Position numbers and translations under genes: made by a program. This document shows positions 5,600 to 5,627 of a stretch of DNA of 5,627 nucleotides, in pieces. The notes below the pieces were generated by a model. The model was not told the origin of the DNA. It saw only the letters and a program-made list of their open reading frames with translations, and searched no databases. How positions within the stretch are numbered: the stretch's first letter is position 1; every line of letters begins with the position of its first letter. The stretch is from JAGVSR01 sp046074825 (lineage in GTDB: Bacteria; Pseudomonadota; Alphaproteobacteria; Rhizobiales; Hyphomicrobiaceae): assembly GCA_046074825.1 (NCBI GenBank), contig JBJTOZ010000024.1, positions 1 to 5,627 on the forward strand. The letters are read 5' to 3'.

Positions 5600-5627
5600 G
5601 ACCGTTCGTCCACCTGCCCTCAAGGTC

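Noticed and set aside
1..5627. CRISPR array, insertion sequence, toxin-antitoxin pair or phage module
   Set aside because: No regularly spaced repeats, transposase, terminal inverted repeats, paired small overlapping genes or phage domains were seen on either strand.

Overview
The window looks like chromosomal DNA of a Gram-negative, moderately AT-rich bacterium, most likely a proteobacterium. An AsmA-type protein implies an outer membrane. A twin-arginine signal peptide implies a Tat system. The tRNA gene encodes its own CCA end. The AsmA C-terminal domain resembles alphaproteobacterial members as I know them, but the sequence alone does not fix the genus.

Layout from left to right. Bases 1-46 are the 3' part of a tRNA gene, best read as tRNA-Arg with anticodon CCG and cut by the window edge, with a weak terminator candidate about 100 bases further on. 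On the minus strand, 1884-223 encodes a Tat-exported, FAD-dependent flavin monoamine oxidase / L-amino-acid oxidase family protein that converges on the tRNA. A gap of about 740 bases (1885-2624) follows. It has overlapping divergent promoter-like elements near 1949-1995, two very short ORF candidates (2194-2301 and 2360-2467), and a structured leader just before a small gene. That gene, 2625-2816 (+), encodes an acidic, helical 63-residue protein I do not recognise, and a strong intrinsic terminator follows it. After a spacer containing a long palindrome, 3102-5369 (+) encodes a large AsmA family protein anchored in the inner membrane. The last 258 bases hold a weak terminator candidate and a strong Shine-Dalgarno sequence that precedes only very short ORFs.

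The genes do not form an obvious operon. The oxidase is divergent from the rest, the 63-residue gene has its own terminator, and the AsmA gene is probably transcribed alone. No CRISPR array, insertion sequence, phage gene or recognisable defence system is visible. The points most worth a second look are the 63-residue orphan with a leader that could pseudoknot onto its ribosome binding site, a near-identical initiation region 431 bases upstream in front of another tiny ORF, and the palindrome in front of the AsmA gene.
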